Source of the DNA: Mesorhizobium sp. WSM3859
GTDB taxonomy: Bacteria; Pseudomonadota; Alphaproteobacteria; Rhizobiales; Rhizobiaceae
Assembly (NCBI RefSeq): GCF_002295065.1
Contig: NZ_NSGG01000020.1
Span: 1-64,000, forward strand
Direction of reading: 5' to 3'
Length of the DNA stretch: 64,000 bases
Shown here: positions 62,666-64,000 of the stretch, piece by piece
How the letters are laid out: each line of letters begins with the position of its first letter
Position numbering within the stretch: the stretch's first letter is position 1
Program-made: the position numbers and the translations under genes
Notes under the pieces: model-generated
Database searches by the model: none
What the model saw: only the letters and a program-made list of their open reading frames with translations
Told to the model about the DNA's origin: nothing

Positions 62666-63028
62666 ATGACGCAAGGTTCCGGTTTCGATTTCTTCGGCTT
62701 CGGCGACAAGCTTGCCGGTGAAGGCGAGGTCCGCGAGAAGTTCTGGCGCACCGCCAAGAAAGCGGCGCGGCAGATCCCGTTCATGGACGAAGTGGTCGCC
62801 GCCTATTACTGCGCCATGGACAAGGACACGCCGCTACGCGCCAAGGCCACCCTGCTTGGGGCGCTCGGCTATTTCGTCCTGCCGTTCGATTTCATTCCCG
62901 ATTTCGTCGTCGGCCTCGGCTACACCGACGACCTCGCCGTGCTGACCGCGGCGATCGCCGCCGTCAGCGCCCATATCACGCCTGCCCACAGGCAGGCCGC
63001 CAGGGACGCGCTGGCTGACCGGAGCTGA
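62666..63028 (+). CDS. DUF1232 (YkvA-like) membrane protein
   Basis: A 120-residue protein. The DUF1232 core is ALGYFVLPFDFIPDFVVGLG, then YTDDLAVLTAAIAAVSAHIT. The N-terminal half is charged, with VREKFWRTAKKAARQIPFMD. Function unknown. The ATG at 62666 is chosen for the AAGGAG seven bases before it. Another ATG at 62662 is out of frame. Confidence 0.9.
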   Translation: MTQGSGFDFFGFGDKLAGEGEVREKFWRTAKKAARQIPFMDEVVAAYYCAMDKDTPLRAKATLLGALGYFVLPFDFIPDFVVGLGYTDDLAVLTAAIAAVSAHITPAHRQAARDALADRS

Positions 63029-63282
63029 TCCCGATCCGCTTCACGACCGCAAATCAGCGCGTGCGAAAAGACAAACTCTTGCCGTTTTCGTGGCATCCAA
63101 CTCCGCGCCGGGACAACGCGCTGACAACCACAGGCGGCAGCGCGAAAGTGGCGGTTTCCTGGGGTGAGCTCCTTTTCTTCGAGGACAATTCACCGTTTGG
63201 TAACCCTGATTAAATCAAAATGAAGCGACGGCAGGACGCCCAAGCGGCCCGCCTCCGCACCATTTGGAATACGGAAAGAACG

Positions 63283-63789
63283 ATGCGCGGATTGATTGCT
63301 ACAATTTCCAGCCTGGTCCTGGCGGCCGCCTTCGCGGCGCCGGCGCTGGCGCAGCAGGCGACCAAGATCGGCCAGCACAACGCCTGGGGCACCTACAGCT
63401 ATCAGTCGCAGGCCGGCAAGGTCTGCTATGTGCTGACCGTGCCGACCGACAAGCAGCCGCCGTCGCTCGACCATGGCGACATGTTCTTCTTCGTCAGCCA
63501 GCGTCCAGGACAGCAGGTTTCCTACGAGCCGCAGTTCATCGCCGGCTACAATTTCCAGGAAGGCTCGAAAGCCACCGTCACCATCGACAAGAAGAGCTTC
63601 TCGATGTTCACCCGCGGCAAGTCGGCCTGGGTCGAGAACGCCGCCGAGGAGCCGGTGCTGATCGCCGCCATGAAGACCGGCACCGACATGAAGGTGCAGG
63701 CGAAGTCGGGCCGCGGCAATCCCACCTCCTACGTCTTCTCGCTGAAGGGGATTTCGGCCGCGCTGTCCTCGATCGCCAAGTGCAAGTAG
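63283..63789 (+). CDS. Invasion-associated locus B (IalB) family protein
   Basis: A 168-residue secreted protein. The signal peptide (MRGLIATISSLVLAAAFAAP) is cleaved after ALA near residue 24. The IalB domain has HNAWGTYSYQSQAGKVCYVL, FFFVSQRPGQQVSYEPQF and SAWVENAAEEPVLIAAMKTG. Two cysteines (KVCY and the terminal AKCK) may pair. In Bartonella the family aids erythrocyte invasion; in free-living rhizobia the role is unknown. It is followed by a terminator. Confidence 0.92.
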   Translation: MRGLIATISSLVLAAAFAAPALAQQATKIGQHNAWGTYSYQSQAGKVCYVLTVPTDKQPPSLDHGDMFFFVSQRPGQQVSYEPQFIAGYNFQEGSKATVTIDKKSFSMFTRGKSAWVENAAEEPVLIAAMKTGTDMKVQAKSGRGNPTSYVFSLKGISAALSSIAKCK

Positions 63790-63811
63790 GCAGAGACCGA
63801 GTCTGGATCCG

Positions 63812-63840
63812 AAGGCCGGGCCGCAAGCCCGGCCTTTTGC
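63812..63840 (+). terminator. Rho-independent terminator of the IalB-family gene
   Basis: AAGGCCGGGC-CGCAA-GCCCGGCCTT is a perfect 10-bp stem followed by TTGCTTTTG, 23 bases after the stop. Confidence 0.88.
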
Positions 63841-63845
63841 TTTTG

Positions 63846-63942
63846 AAAGCAATTCCGGAAGGATGTGAAACGGATTGGGTGTCACGGCAAGCAAGGCTTA
63901 AAGCGCGTCGCGCTGAACCGGATTCAGGCGACGCACTTTAAG
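63846..63942. repeat. Mosaic palindromic repeat
   Basis: It starts AGCAATTCCGGAAGGATGTG, a relative of family C. It ends with AAAGCGCGTCGCGCTGAACC, then CAGGCGACGCACTTTA, whose AAAGCGCGTCG and CGACGCACTTT parts nearly pair. It probably consists of two joined repeat modules. Confidence 0.65.
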
Positions 63943-63952
63943 TCTTTGTTTT

Positions 63953-64000
63953 GATGCATGTCGTTGTCCCAGAACCGCGCACACTTCTGGGCGACATGCA
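63953..64000. repeat. Palindromic repeat with ATGCATGTCG end, copy 2
   Basis: GATGCATGTCGTTGTCCCAG and CTTCTGGGCGACATGCA are inverted arms around CCGCGCACA. It is the reverse orientation of 15355-15402. The window edge may cut it. Confidence 0.8.

Overview
The window looks like chromosomal DNA of a Rhizobiales alphaproteobacterium, most probably Mesorhizobium or a close Phyllobacteriaceae relative. The reasons are the high G+C, third-position-GC-rich coding, an ortholog of the Brucella lipoprotein Omp19, an IalB-family protein, a DUF1127 microprotein, and the gene orders sdhCDA-x-sdhB and mdh-sucC-sucD-sucA-sucB-lpd. Palindromic intergenic repeats of the kind known from rhizobia are abundant. 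The species call is inference from gene content; no database was searched. I saw no rRNA, tRNA, CRISPR array, prophage or transposase gene.

Layout. 1-5 kb: yceH-like gene and a succinate dehydrogenase operon (sdhC-sdhD-sdhA-DUF3052-sdhB, minus strand). 5-10 kb: lipoprotein, small secreted protein, diguanylate cyclase, small cytosolic protein and leuC. 10-14 kb: methyltransferase, amino-acid ABC permease and binding protein, and the peroxide-sensing pair ohr-ohrR with a clear operator. 14.6-19.8 kb: rplS, a TauE/SafE permease, trmD-rimM, xerC and a TraB/GumN protein. 20-22 kb: an acetolactate-synthase-like enzyme. 22-34 kb: a long minus-strand operon mdh-sucC-cupin-DUF1579-sucD-sucA-sucB-two unknown genes-SDR-lpd, the second half of the TCA cycle. 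34-44.5 kb: zapE, omp19-like, VOC, MBL-fold, DUF1328, dapF-mtaB-ftsY-yciB, PPOX and FMN reductase. 44.7-49.3 kb: tautomerase, SMP-30 lactonase, DUF1127 and a cytochrome c maturation cluster ccmA-ccmB-[Imm50-like]-ccmD-ccmG. 49.6-52.3 kb: acnA. 52.4-64 kb: a frameshifted ceramidase-family gene, DUF1223, DUF2794, GNAT, BI-1, the lolD-like/ftsX-like ABC pair with a divergent tesA-like esterase, thpR, a low-molecular-weight phosphatase, phhB, DUF1232 and IalB.

How it works together. acnA, sdhCDAB, mdh, sucCD, sucAB and lpd give most of the oxidative TCA cycle. The ccm genes serve the cytochromes c that accept the electrons. ohr/ohrR handles organic peroxides.

Most unusual points. (1) The position between ccmB and ccmD, where ccmC is expected, is held by an A/T-richer Imm50-like immunity gene coupled to ccmB by an ATGA overlap. 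(2) Another A/T-richer orphan gene lies inside the suc-lpd operon. (3) Palindromic repeats are translated in frame inside FtsY and at the N-terminus of an ABC permease. (4) There are three inverted arrays of 7-10 bp tandem units, all touching stop codons. (5) Composite ~157-bp and ~190-bp inverted-repeat elements recur. (6) A structured minus-strand RNA candidate with a terminator lies near 54.2 kb.
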